From assembly GCF_030323145.1 (NCBI RefSeq), contig NZ_CP100470.1, positions 2,707,001 to 2,771,000 of the forward strand: a stretch of 64,000 bases of DNA. The letters run 5' to 3'. Shown piece by piece: positions 27,312 through 35,409 of this stretch (the first letter of the stretch is position 1; each line of letters begins with the position of its first letter). The DNA is from Mesorhizobium sp. C432A. GTDB taxonomy: Bacteria; Pseudomonadota; Alphaproteobacteria; Rhizobiales; Rhizobiaceae. The position numbers were made by a program, and so were the translations under genes. The notes beneath the pieces were generated by a model. That model ran no database searches and was not told the DNA's origin. It was given only the letters and a program-made list of their open reading frames with translations.

Positions 27312-27712
27312 TCAGTCGTAGAGGTGTTCCAGCCTGGCGCCTGCTTCGAACAGCGCCGGCAGCACGATGTGCAGCTTGCGCACGGCGACGATCAGCCCGG
27401 TGCGACGGGTGGCCGGATCGAGGAAACGGTTGGCTGAACAGCGCCCGGGCGCCTTCGGGCGGAGCGAAGTCCGCCGCCGAAAGCACGGTGAGCATGGTCG
27501 CGTCATTGCCACCGATCTCGACGAAGGACACGCCTCTGTCGATCAGGCGCGGGATCATGTCGGTGAATTGCTGACCCCGCCTGGTGATGAAGATGGTGCC
27601 GTCAGCGCCGAAATCGCGTTCCAACAAAGTATCGGCTTCTTCACGCGTCGCTTCGCCGACCGGACCCTTGGCCCAAAAGACAGTCGGCGCCGGGATTTCT
27701 CCCAGCGCCTCC
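27312..27712 (-). pseudogene. Truncated, frameshifted gene fragment
   Basis: A minus-strand frame from about 27712 reads EALGEIPAPTVFWAKGPVGE and continues through IFITRRGQQFTDMIPRLID and FVEIGGNDATMLTVLS to ALFSQ; in another frame the sequence then continues FLDPATRRTGLIVAVRK to GARLEHLYD and a stop at 27312. The product looks like the last 130 or so residues of a larger protein, lacking its N-terminus and carrying a frame change near 27430. I cannot name the family. Codon bias resembles real genes, so recent decay is likely. Confidence 0.5.
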
Positions 27713-28288
27713 CTGTCAGATCAGGACACGGTCGCGGCAGCAACTTCCGCAAAGTCGTCGCGCCATGCCGGCCTTGATTTTGACGGTCCTGCCAGTCACC
27801 GCCCGAGGACAGTGCCCGTTCCAGACCACGCCGTTCTCCACCCTTGCGAGCTTCGTTCGGCGCGCCATCGAAGGTTTTCGCCGTCCTTCATGGCAGCATC
27901 GGTCCGCCGTTGGCGTTCGCACGCTTTCCGCGGCCCCGTAGGTCTCGGCATCCGTCCCTCGAACAAGCAAGCCTGCTCTCGCTTCGGGCCGTACGGGCCT
28001 CAGGAAATCCGCCTTTTCGCTTTGCCTTTCGGCGTGGCGATCGGTAGCCGCCTGAGATGGGTTAAACTTACGCCGGGTAAGGGTTTTGGGGAATGGGCGT
28101 GAGCCTGTGGATAACGGGATTATCGGGGACGGTTTGCCACAAAGCTCGGAATTTCGACTCCAGCTGCATTAGACAGCCCGCCCGCTTTTTGGCGCCTGAT
28201 CGGCTGTGCCCCTTGCTCCGCCGGCTGGCGCGGGCTTCAATGCAGGCAAAGCATCGAGCCTATCGGCTCGGTGCGGGGAGGGTGCGCA
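27713..28288. other. Intergenic stretch without clear gene
   Basis: 576 bases. A minus-strand frame at 27716-27868 would encode 50 residues with three clustered cysteines (CGSCC) and an Arg-rich start, but it has no good ribosome-binding site and overlaps nothing recognisable. The right part carries the promoter and GGGGAGGG ribosome-binding site of the lipid kinase gene. Nothing else supportable was seen. Confidence 0.4.
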
Positions 28289-29227
28289 TTGAAAGTCGGG
28301 GTGGTGCTCAATCCGATTGCCGGCGGCGGCCGGCTGAAACGGCATTGGCCGGAGGTCGCCGCATCGCTGAAAAAGCATTTCGGCGAATTCGAGCTGCGCG
28401 AGACGCAGGCCGAGGGCGACGCCGAAAGGCTGGCGCTCGACCTCGCGGCAAGCGGCTTCGGGCTGGTGATCGCGGCCGGCGGCGACGGCACCGCCAGCGA
28501 GGTGGCCGACGGATTGCTGCAGGCATTCGATGAGAGCGACCGGACAACCGAACTTGGCTTGCTGCCTTGCGGCACCGGCATCGATTTCGCGCGCGGACTC
28601 GGGCTGCCGAAAGAGGTGGATGCGGCGTTGAAGCGGATCGCCGAAGCCAAGGCGCGCAAGGTCGATGCCGGGCGCATCTGCTACATCGACGACCATGGCG
28701 CGCTGGCCAGCCGGCACTTCATCAATATCGCCAGCCTCGGCCTGTCCGGCGCCACGGACCGTGCGGTCAATGCCGACAAGCGCAAGGGCAGGATGTCGGC
28801 CAAGGCGCTGTTTTTCTGGCGCACCGTGGTCGAGTTCATCCGCTACCGCTTCCAGGACGTCAGGATCACCGTCGACGATGGCACCCCGGTCGAGGCGCGC
28901 ATGGCGCTGGTGGCGGTCGCCAACGGAAAGTTCTTCGGCGGCGGCATGATGATCGCCCCGGACGCCGAACTCGCCGATGGCCAGTTCGACATCGTCATCC
29001 TGCGCGCGGCCGGCAAGCTGAAGCTGATCTGGGATATTCGGCTGCTCTATGGCGGCCGGCACCGCAACCATCCGGCCATCACCATATTGCGTGGCCGGAA
29101 AGTGGTGGTCGAACCTATCGGCGATGTCGAGAAGAACGGCGCGCTGGTCGACATAGATGGCGAGTCGCCGGGGCGTATACCCGCGACGTTTGAGATCCTG
29201 CCCGGAGCGCTGACGCTGAGATATTGA
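28289..29227 (+). CDS. Diacylglycerol-kinase family lipid kinase
   Basis: A 312-residue lipid kinase of the YegS/DagK/BmrU family, which phosphorylates diacylglycerol, phosphatidylglycerol or sphingosine at the cytosolic membrane surface. Seen: VVLNPIAGGGR near the N-terminus, the nucleotide-binding AAGGDGTASEVADGL, LPCGTGIDFARGL, and C-terminal VEPIGDVEKNGALVDIDGE. TTG at 28289 is chosen because GGGGAGGG lies six bases upstream; a GTG at 28271 is possible. The substrate cannot be read from the sequence. It is monocistronic. Confidence 0.88.
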   Translation: MKVGVVLNPIAGGGRLKRHWPEVAASLKKHFGEFELRETQAEGDAERLALDLAASGFGLVIAAGGDGTASEVADGLLQAFDESDRTTELGLLPCGTGIDFARGLGLPKEVDAALKRIAEAKARKVDAGRICYIDDHGALASRHFINIASLGLSGATDRAVNADKRKGRMSAKALFFWRTVVEFIRYRFQDVRITVDDGTPVEARMALVAVANGKFFGGGMMIAPDAELADGQFDIVILRAAGKLKLIWDIRLLYGGRHRNHPAITILRGRKVVVEPIGDVEKNGALVDIDGESPGRIPATFEILPGALTLRY

Positions 29228-29319
29228 ATCAAGGCGTTGAGGGATTGATTCAGGTGGTTTGAGCGGCGATTCCGGCCAACCGGCCAAGGGCCTGAAATCG
29301 CAGGACATATTTACCCGGC

Positions 29320-30237
29320 TTAGCTTTCCAGCTTGGCTGGGAAACCGGGCGCGCGCAGATCCATGTCGACGGCATCCTCGAGCAGTTTGACGATCTGGGT
29401 CGACCAGGCGCCGCCGCCATATTCCTGTTTGCCCATCAGGAAAATCTCACTCACAAGCGGCGCCAGTTGGAGTGGCAGTCTGAACTCCCTGCCCATCGCA
29501 AGCGCAAAGCCGAGGTCCTTCAGTGCCAGGTCCATGGTGAAGCCAATGTCGTAGGAGCCGTTGAGGATGAGCTGGCTTTCGGTCTCATGGACGAAGCTGT
29601 TGCCGGAGGAGGCGACGATGGCGTGGTAGGATTGCGCGAGGTCGAGGCCGCCTTGCTTGGCCAACATCAGCGCCTCGCCGGCGGCGACGAGATGGATGAA
29701 GGCCAGCATGTTGGTGATCACCTTGATCACCGCCGCCGAGCCGACCGGACCCATCAGGAACGACTTTGCGCACATCGCTTCGATGGCCGGACGATGGCGC
29801 TCGTAAAGCGCAGCATCGCCGCCGACAAGCGCGGTGATCTTTCCGACCGCGGCCAGATGCACGCCGCCGGTGACCGGGCACTCAAGCGTCTCGATGCCTT
29901 TGGCCGCGGCGAGGGCGGCTAGGCGCAGGATCTCGTCGCGGCCGTTGGTCGACATCTCGATCCAGGAGCCGCCCCTGGGCAGACCCTCGAGCAGGCCGCC
30001 GGCATTCGCCAGCACCGCTTCGCTGACCTTGGGCGAGGGCAGGCAAGTAATGGCATTGCCGGCCTGTGCCGCCGCTTCGGCCGGGCTGGTCGCGGCCGTG
30101 GCGCCGAGCGCCACGAGGCGCTCGACGGCGGCGGGGTCGCGGTCGAAGACGATGACGACAAAACCGTTGCGCAACAGGCTGGCGGCAAGGTTGCCGCCGA
30201 GATGGCCAAGGCCGATGAAGGCGTAGCGTTCGCTCAC
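29320..30237 (-). CDS. NAD(P)-dependent beta-hydroxyacid dehydrogenase
   Basis: A 305-residue protein of the 3-hydroxyisobutyrate/6-phosphogluconate dehydrogenase-like superfamily. Seen: Rossmann motif FIGLGHLGGNLAASLLRNG, acidic end of strand 2 (VFDRDP) indicating NAD preference, substrate loop ECPVTGGVHLAAVGKITALVGG, and catalytic Lys region GSAAVIKVITNM. GTG start at 30237 overlaps the stop of the upstream enolase-superfamily gene (GTGA). It is the last gene of the three-gene operon and should oxidise or reduce the hydroxyacid made by the dehydratase pathway. Substrate unknown. Confidence 0.88.
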   Translation of the reverse strand: MSERYAFIGLGHLGGNLAASLLRNGFVVIVFDRDPAAVERLVALGATAATSPAEAAAQAGNAITCLPSPKVSEAVLANAGGLLEGLPRGGSWIEMSTNGRDEILRLAALAAAKGIETLECPVTGGVHLAAVGKITALVGGDAALYERHRPAIEAMCAKSFLMGPVGSAAVIKVITNMLAFIHLVAAGEALMLAKQGGLDLAQSYHAIVASSGNSFVHETESQLILNGSYDIGFTMDLALKDLGFALAMGREFRLPLQLAPLVSEIFLMGKQEYGGGAWSTQIVKLLEDAVDMDLRAPGFPAKLES

Positions 30238-31448
30238 GGCATCAGCGGCGTTTGCATCATCTGCAAATGCAGGTCCTTGCCGGTGTAGGGATGCGCGTCG
30301 CAGACCGCTTCGTCCAGCTCGACGCCGAGGCCCGGCTCCTTCGATGGAATGACATTGCCGTCCTGCCATTCGATCTTCTTCTTGAGCAGTGTCGCGTGGA
30401 AGCCGTCCCACTGCTTCAGCGATTCCAGGATGAGGAAATTGGGCAGCGTCACCGCCAGTTGGATGTTGGCGGCGCCAACGATCGGCCCACAATAGCAGTG
30501 CGGCGCGATCTGGATGTGGTAGGCCTCGGCCATGGCGGCGATCTTCTTGGTTTCGAGAATGCCGCCGGAACGGCCAAGGTCCGGTTGCAGGATGGTGGCG
30601 GCGCGGTTCTCGATGATTCGGGCGAATTCGAACTTGGTCGTCAACCGCTCGCCGGTGGCGATCGGGATCGACGTGCCTCGCGCCACCTGAGCCATCACTT
30701 CGGGCATGTCGGGCGGCACCGGCTCTTCGAACCACAAGGGATCGTAGGGCTCGATGGCGCGTGCCATGCGCAGCGCACCCGACGCGGTGAACTGGCCATG
30801 CGTGCCGAACAGAATATCGGCGCGGGTGCCGACCGCTTCGCGGATCGCCTTGACCATGCGGGTGGAGGCATCGATGTCGATCAGGCGCGGCTGGTGGCCG
30901 TCGAAGGCGGTGTAGGGGCCTGCCGGGTCGAGCTTGACGGCGTTGAACCCCTGCTCGACATATTCGAGCGCGCAGGCGGCCGCCAATTCGGGGTCATTGT
31001 AGACGTTCCGGCCGTCCGGCGCGTCCTCCGAATGGACGCTGCCGGTGTGCGGATAGAGATAGGTGTAGGAGCGCAGCGTCTCGTGCACCTGGCCGCCGAG
31101 CAGTTTGTAGACCGGCTTGTCGGCTTCCTTGCCGACAATGTCCCAGCAGGCCATTTCCAGCGCCGAGAAACAGCCCATGCCGGTAACGTCGGGGCGCTGG
31201 GTAAATCCTGAGGAATAGGCGCGGCGGAAGAAGGTCTCGATGTCATGCGGATCGTGGCCGATCAGGTAACGCTCGGCCATGTCCTCGACCAGCTTGGCCG
31301 TTATGTGAGCCGAGAAGGTGGCGTTGTAGGCCTCCCCATAACCGACCACGCCGCCATCGGTGGTCAGCTTGACGAATATGAAATACTTGCCGCCGATGCC
31401 CGGCGGCGGGTTGCCGACTACCCAGGTCTTGACGTCGGTGATCTTCAT
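30234..31448 (-). CDS. Mandelate racemase/muconate lactonizing-type dehydratase
   Basis: A 404-residue enolase-superfamily enzyme, likely a sugar-acid dehydratase. Seen: N-terminal capping domain with GGKYFIFVKLTTDGG and VGYGEAYNATF, KLDPAGPYTAFDG, metal-ligand glutamates in WFEEPVPP and GERLTTKFEF, and the C-terminal barrel His in APHCYCGP. The first metal-ligand position reads FGTHGQF rather than the usual Asp, so its chemistry should be treated with caution. GGAGGACC precedes the ATG. ATGA overlap with the upstream GMC gene and GTGA overlap with the downstream dehydrogenase show one operon. Confidence 0.88.
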   Translation of the reverse strand: MKITDVKTWVVGNPPPGIGGKYFIFVKLTTDGGVVGYGEAYNATFSAHITAKLVEDMAERYLIGHDPHDIETFFRRAYSSGFTQRPDVTGMGCFSALEMACWDIVGKEADKPVYKLLGGQVHETLRSYTYLYPHTGSVHSEDAPDGRNVYNDPELAAACALEYVEQGFNAVKLDPAGPYTAFDGHQPRLIDIDASTRMVKAIREAVGTRADILFGTHGQFTASGALRMARAIEPYDPLWFEEPVPPDMPEVMAQVARGTSIPIATGERLTTKFEFARIIENRAATILQPDLGRSGGILETKKIAAMAEAYHIQIAPHCYCGPIVGAANIQLAVTLPNFLILESLKQWDGFHATLLKKKIEWQDGNVIPSKEPGLGVELDEAVCDAHPYTGKDLHLQMMQTPLMP

Positions 31449-33060
31449 TCTTGGTCCTCCAGAACCAGTTCGGCGCCCTTCCATCCGGTCATGACCGAGG
31501 CGGCGTTGGTGTTGCCGGTGATGTTGGCGGGAAAGATCGAGGCGTCTATGACGCGCAGACCTTCGAGCCCGTGCACTTTCAGGCGCGGGTCGACGACGGC
31601 GGCCCCGGCGTCCGGCCCATGCGGCAGGTCGAGACCGGGTGATAGACGGTGCCCGAGCGCTTCCTGAAATCCTGGATCAGGTCGGCATCCGATTGGATCG
31701 ATGGGCCCGGCAAAACCTCCTCAGTGATGATCTCGGCCATGGCGGGCATCGAGGCTATCTTGCGCACGAATTTCACCGCCGCCAGCATCTCGTCGACATC
31801 GGCGTTGGTGGAATAAGCGTTGGCGACGATCCTGGGATAGTCCAGCGGATTGCTGGAGCGGATCATGATCTCGCCGCGGCTGGACGGGCGGCAGTTGGAG
31901 AGGCCGATGGAAAAGCCCGGCCACGGATCCGGCGTCAGGATCGGCCGCTCGCCGCTCTTCGGAATGACGGTCGAGAAAGCCTGGAAATAAAGCTGCATGT
32001 TGGGGCGCGAAAACGCCGGGTCGGTTCGGAAGAAGCCGCCGCCATGGTTCATCGACAGCGACAGCGGGCCGGAGCGGGTGAGGATGTACTGCATGCCGAC
32101 CAGCAGCTTGCCCCACCAGGGCCGCAGGATTTGGTTGAGCGTCGGCACGTTTCCCTTGAAGGTATAGTTGATGCCGACATGGTCCTGCAGATGCGCGCCG
32201 ACATTTTCGTTGGCGTGGACGACCGGGATGCCAAGCCCCTTGAGCAGTGACGAGGGGCCGACGCCGGACAGTTGCAAGAGCTGCGGCGAGTTGATCGAGC
32301 CGGCGGACAGGATGACTTCGCGGCCGGCCCGCGCCGTCTTGGTCTCGCCGTTCTGCAGATATTCGATGCCGACGGCTCGCTTGCCCTCGAACAGGATCCT
32401 GCTCGCCAGCGCATTCGTCTCGACGCGGACGTTTTTGCGCTTCATCGCGGGGCGCAGGAAGGCGCGCACGGCCGACATGCGGCGGCCGTTTTTGGTGGAG
32501 ATCTGGTAGGTGCCGACGCCTTCCTGGGCGGCACCGTTGAAGTCGGGGTTGAGCGGCAGCCCGGCTTGCTGGCCGGCGGCGAGGTAGCGCCTGGTCAGCG
32601 GATGGACGGCGTTCGTCGTGTCGGTGATATGCAGCGGCCCGCCGGTGCCGCGCCATCTATCGGCGCCGGCCTCATTGTCCTCAAGCGCCTTGAAGCCCGG
32701 CAACAGATCGTCATAACCCCAACCGGGATTGCCGGCATCGCGCCAGTCATCAAAATCCTCGCGCGCGCCTCGGATCCAGACCATGGCGTTGATCGAGCTT
32801 GAGCCGCCAAGCAGCTTGCCGCGCGGCCAATGGTCGACATTGCCGGCAAGGCCGGGGTCCGGCTCGGGCTTGTAGTTCCAGTTGACCGCGGGGTCGAAGA
32901 AAGTCTTGCCGTAGCCAAGCGGCATCTGGACATAGAAGCGGCGGTCGCTGCCGCCGGCTTCCAGCACCAGCACGGAGTAACGGCCGGAAGCCGACAGCCT
33001 GTCGGCGAGAACCGAGCCGGCTGAGCCGGAGCCGACGATGATGAAGTCATAGGTCTGCAT
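31445..33060 (-). pseudogene. GMC oxidoreductase gene with frameshift near the 3' end
   Basis: An FAD-dependent choline-dehydrogenase-like oxidoreductase. Frame 1 from ATG 33060 gives 487 good residues (FAD motif VGSGSAGSVLADRLS; GKLLGGSSSINAMVWIRG; VYHPVSTCRMG) and then stops early at 31579. In the next frame the missing family C-terminus follows: PDAGAAVVDPRLKVHGLEG, then NITGNTNAASVMTGWKGAE to a TGA that overlaps the next ATG. Inserting one base near 31612-31617 restores 538 residues. The truncated form lacks the catalytic Asn segment GNTNAAS. The intact-end overlap with the next gene shows the break is recent or an assembly error. Confidence 0.9.
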
Positions 33061-33284
33061 GATTGGTGTTGGCGGCTCCGCAAAACTGGCTGCAGCCTAT
33101 CCGCGGCAGGCTTCCGAAGTCGCGGTGCCTTCCGGCATGCGTTGTGAAAAATGCGACCGTGAGACGCCTGGCCGGAAAAGCTGCCATGGAACCGACATTG
33201 CGCCGGGAGCCTCGCCCGTCGCGTTGACCTCTTGGGTCCATGACGCTAGGGGATCGAGGGCAATCGTTTCAGGGGATCCGGCAG

Positions 33285-33680
33285 ATGGTGCATTACGCGG
33301 ACGGACGGCCGATCGGCGATCTGACCTTGCGTACGCTCGCCATGCCGGCCGATGCAAATGCGGCCGGCGACATCTTTGGCGGTTGGGTGATGGCGCAGAT
33401 GGATCTTGCCTGCGGCATCCGTGCGGCCGAGCGGGCCAAGGGTCGCGTGGTGACGGCGGCTGTCAAGGAAATGTCCTTCGCCAAGGCGATGAAGATCGGC
33501 GACACGCTGTGCATCTACACCCATGTCGAGCGCGTCGGCCGCACCTCCATGACGCTCAAGGTCGAGGCCTGGGCGCAACGCTACCTCTCCGACCTGATGG
33601 AGAAGGTCACCCACGCCGATTTCGTCATGGTGGCGCTGGATAGCGACGGCAAGCCGAAGCCGATTCCAACCGAAAGTTGA
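33285..33680 (+). CDS. Acyl-CoA thioesterase (YciA-like hotdog)
   Basis: A 131-residue hotdog-fold thioesterase that hydrolyses acyl-CoA to free acid and CoA, YciA subgroup. Seen: LRTLAMPADANAAGDIFGGWVMAQMDLA with the catalytic Asp in GDIFGG, then VTAAVKEMSFAKAMKIGDTL and GRTSMTLKVEAW. ATG at 33285 has AGGGG upstream and gives the usual N-terminus; an earlier ATG at 33240 adds fifteen residues that are not family-like. Acts in the cytosol, probably on medium-chain or branched acyl-CoA, as a hexamer in its relatives. Confidence 0.9.
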   Translation: MVHYADGRPIGDLTLRTLAMPADANAAGDIFGGWVMAQMDLACGIRAAERAKGRVVTAAVKEMSFAKAMKIGDTLCIYTHVERVGRTSMTLKVEAWAQRYLSDLMEKVTHADFVMVALDSDGKPKPIPTES

Positions 33681-33795
33681 CATCGTCGATTCTGCCAAGC
33701 TTGCGCTTATGTAACATCCCCCGCGCGGGCGATGCGCTGCGCGACATCCAATGGTTGCCTTCACATCCGATTCTGCGGGCGGCGGAGGGAAGACA

Positions 33796-34011
33796 ATGCG
33801 TCAACACATGCTGAACGGCTGGCTCGTGGCGGCCCTCGTCGCGGTGATCTGCCTGCTTGGCACGACCGCTTATACCGAGATCAGGAAAGAGCTTCCAGGC
33901 GTTGCCTGCACGCACGACCGGACCGTTGGCAACGAGCGGACTGCCCAGCGGTCTGCAAGGGTAGAGACGTGCGGCGCAGTGTGTTGCAGCAACCCTGCGT
34001 CAAAGGCCTGA
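33796..34011 (+). CDS. Hypothetical small membrane protein
   Basis: A 71-residue protein with one N-terminal hydrophobic helix (NGWLVAALVAVICLLGTTAY) serving as anchor or signal, followed by a polar region with four cysteines (VACTHD, VETCGAVCCS) that could form disulphides in the periplasm. GGAGGGAAG lies six bases before the ATG at 33796, which supports translation. No family was recognised. It stands alone between the thioesterase and the HxlR gene. Confidence 0.55.
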   Translation: MRQHMLNGWLVAALVAVICLLGTTAYTEIRKELPGVACTHDRTVGNERTAQRSARVETCGAVCCSNPASKA

Positions 34012-34180
34012 GGGCCCGTCAGCGGAAGACCTCGTCAGCCTCAAAATGATGATGCGCCGGCGAACGAAACGCTGCAGCTATGTCGCGATGGCGTGACCAA
34101 CGATGCAAGGGCGGATCCAGTTAAACCCGGGTACGCGTCGTCGACGGCAAAATCCGTAAACTATTGCTGGGCAACGGTTT

Positions 34181-34549
34181 TCAGGCGTGCACGCCATCGA
34201 ATCTTTCACGCGCCGCCTGGACCCGCGAGGTGTTCTTCCGCGCCCATTCGCCGAGCGCGCCGACCGGCACCAGCAGCTCATGGCCGAGCTCCGTCAGCTC
34301 ATAGTCGACGCGTGGCGGGATGGTCGGGAACACGGTTCGGGTGACGAAGCCGTCGCGCTCAAGACCGCGCAAGGTGGTGGTCAGCATCTTCTGCGAAATG
34401 CCGCCGACAGCGGCGCGCAACTCATTGAAACGCAGCGGTCCGCCGCCCAGCTTGCCGACGACCAGAACGGTCCATTTGTCGCCGACGCGCTGCAGGATTT
34501 CCGAGACGGCGCGGCAGTCTTCGGTGTTGTGCGGGTGCCTCAGTAACAT
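34181..34549 (-). CDS. HxlR-family transcriptional regulator
   Basis: A 122-residue MarR-like winged-helix dimer. Seen: Cys in EDCRAVSEILQRVGDKWTVLV (the HxlR redox/aldehyde-sensing cysteine position), LRFNELRAAVGGISQKMLTTTLRGLERDGFV as the DNA-binding helices, and the wing PTIPPRVDYELTELG. AAGGAGG lies seven bases before the ATG at 34549. It is divergent from the FMN reductase gene with an inverted repeat between the two starts, and probably controls that gene, as HxlR proteins often regulate oxidoreductases in response to aldehydes or oxidants. Confidence 0.9.
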   Translation of the reverse strand: MLLRHPHNTEDCRAVSEILQRVGDKWTVLVVGKLGGGPLRFNELRAAVGGISQKMLTTTLRGLERDGFVTRTVFPTIPPRVDYELTELGHELLVPVGALGEWARKNTSRVQAARERFDGVHA

Positions 34550-34593
34550 AACGGTGCCTCCTTGCGCTGCCATTTGTCAGTATCTCATATAGC

Positions 34594-34616
34594 GCTGGTA
34601 TCCAAACGATACCAGC
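34594..34616. promoter_or_regulatory. Inverted-repeat operator between HxlR and reductase genes
   Basis: GCTGGTATC (34594-34602) and GATACCAGC (34608-34616) are a perfect 9-bp inverted repeat with five bases between, in the 89-base divergent region. The core GTATC-N5-GATAC is of the sort bound by HxlR dimers. Confidence 0.7.
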
Positions 34617-34638
34617 TTTTGCATATATGGAGAGCCCC

Positions 34639-35244
34639 ATGTCCAAGCCCAAAATCGCCATCGTCGTCGGTTCGACACGCGCCGCGCGTTTCGCCGATGT
34701 GCCCGCCCAGTGGATCGCCAAGATCGCGAAATCTCATGCCGACATCGACGTCGAGACCGTCGACCTGCGCGACTGGCCGCTGCCCTTCTTCGACGAGGTC
34801 GCCTCGTCCGCCTGGGCGCCGTCGCAGAACGAAGTTGCCCAGCGCTGGCAAAAGAAGGTCGCCGAATTCGACGGCTTCATCTTCACCGCCGCCGAATACA
34901 ATCATGGCCCGACGGCCGTGCTGAAGAACGCCATCGATTACGCCGCCAATGAATGGAACAAGAAGCCGGCCGGTTTCGTCGGCTATGGCAGCGTCGGCGG
35001 CTCGCGCGCTGTCGAACATTTGCGTCTTGCCGCGGTCGAATTGCAGATGGCGCCGGTCAAATCCGCCGTTCACATTGCCTGGAGCGATTTCCTGGCGGTG
35101 CGCCAGGGCGAGAAGAAGCTCGAGGAGATCGAGCATCTGAACCAGGCTGCCACGGCGCTGGTCAACGACGTTGCCTGGTGGGCCCGCGTGCTCAAGGCAG
35201 CGCGTCAGGCCGACGCGATTGCCGGCGAAGCCCAGGCGGCCTGA
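34639..35244 (+). CDS. NADPH-dependent FMN reductase / quinone reductase-like
   Basis: A 201-residue flavodoxin-like-fold NADPH-dependent FMN or azo/quinone reductase. Seen: the FMN phosphate loop VVGSTRAARFADVPAQW, the second FMN site TAAEYNHGPTAVLKNAIDYA and VGYGSVGGSRAVEHLR. GGAGAG precedes the ATG at 34639. The HxlR regulator transcribed away from it and the palindrome between them suggest induction by reactive electrophiles or oxidants. Its T-rich terminator directly follows. Reaction: reduces FMN or small quinones with NAD(P)H in the cytosol. Confidence 0.88.
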   Translation: MSKPKIAIVVGSTRAARFADVPAQWIAKIAKSHADIDVETVDLRDWPLPFFDEVASSAWAPSQNEVAQRWQKKVAEFDGFIFTAAEYNHGPTAVLKNAIDYAANEWNKKPAGFVGYGSVGGSRAVEHLRLAAVELQMAPVKSAVHIAWSDFLAVRQGEKKLEEIEHLNQAATALVNDVAWWARVLKAARQADAIAGEAQAA

Positions 35245-35279
35245 GCCTTATCCTCCCAAGGATCGATGATTTTTCCAAA

Positions 35280-35304
35280 GGGCGGCGTTTGCGCCGCCCT
35301 TTTT
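35280..35304 (+). terminator. Terminator of the reductase gene
   Basis: GGGCGGCG (35280-35287) pairs perfectly with CGCCGCCC (35292-35299) across TTTG, followed by TTTTT: a textbook rho-independent terminator. Confidence 0.92.
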
Positions 35305-35409
35305 CATTCACGTGAAGAGGCGCTCTCGGCTCCCTTGGCCGGATGGTGGAGTCGGACCGGCAAACTCGCGCTGATGCCTTGACGATCCCGCGCGAAGGAT
35401 CGCCGCCTG

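Noticed and set aside
27716-27868. Possible 50-residue Cys-containing protein on the minus strand
   Set aside because: CGSCC cluster is interesting, but there is no ribosome-binding site, no recognised family and it abuts a decayed gene fragment.
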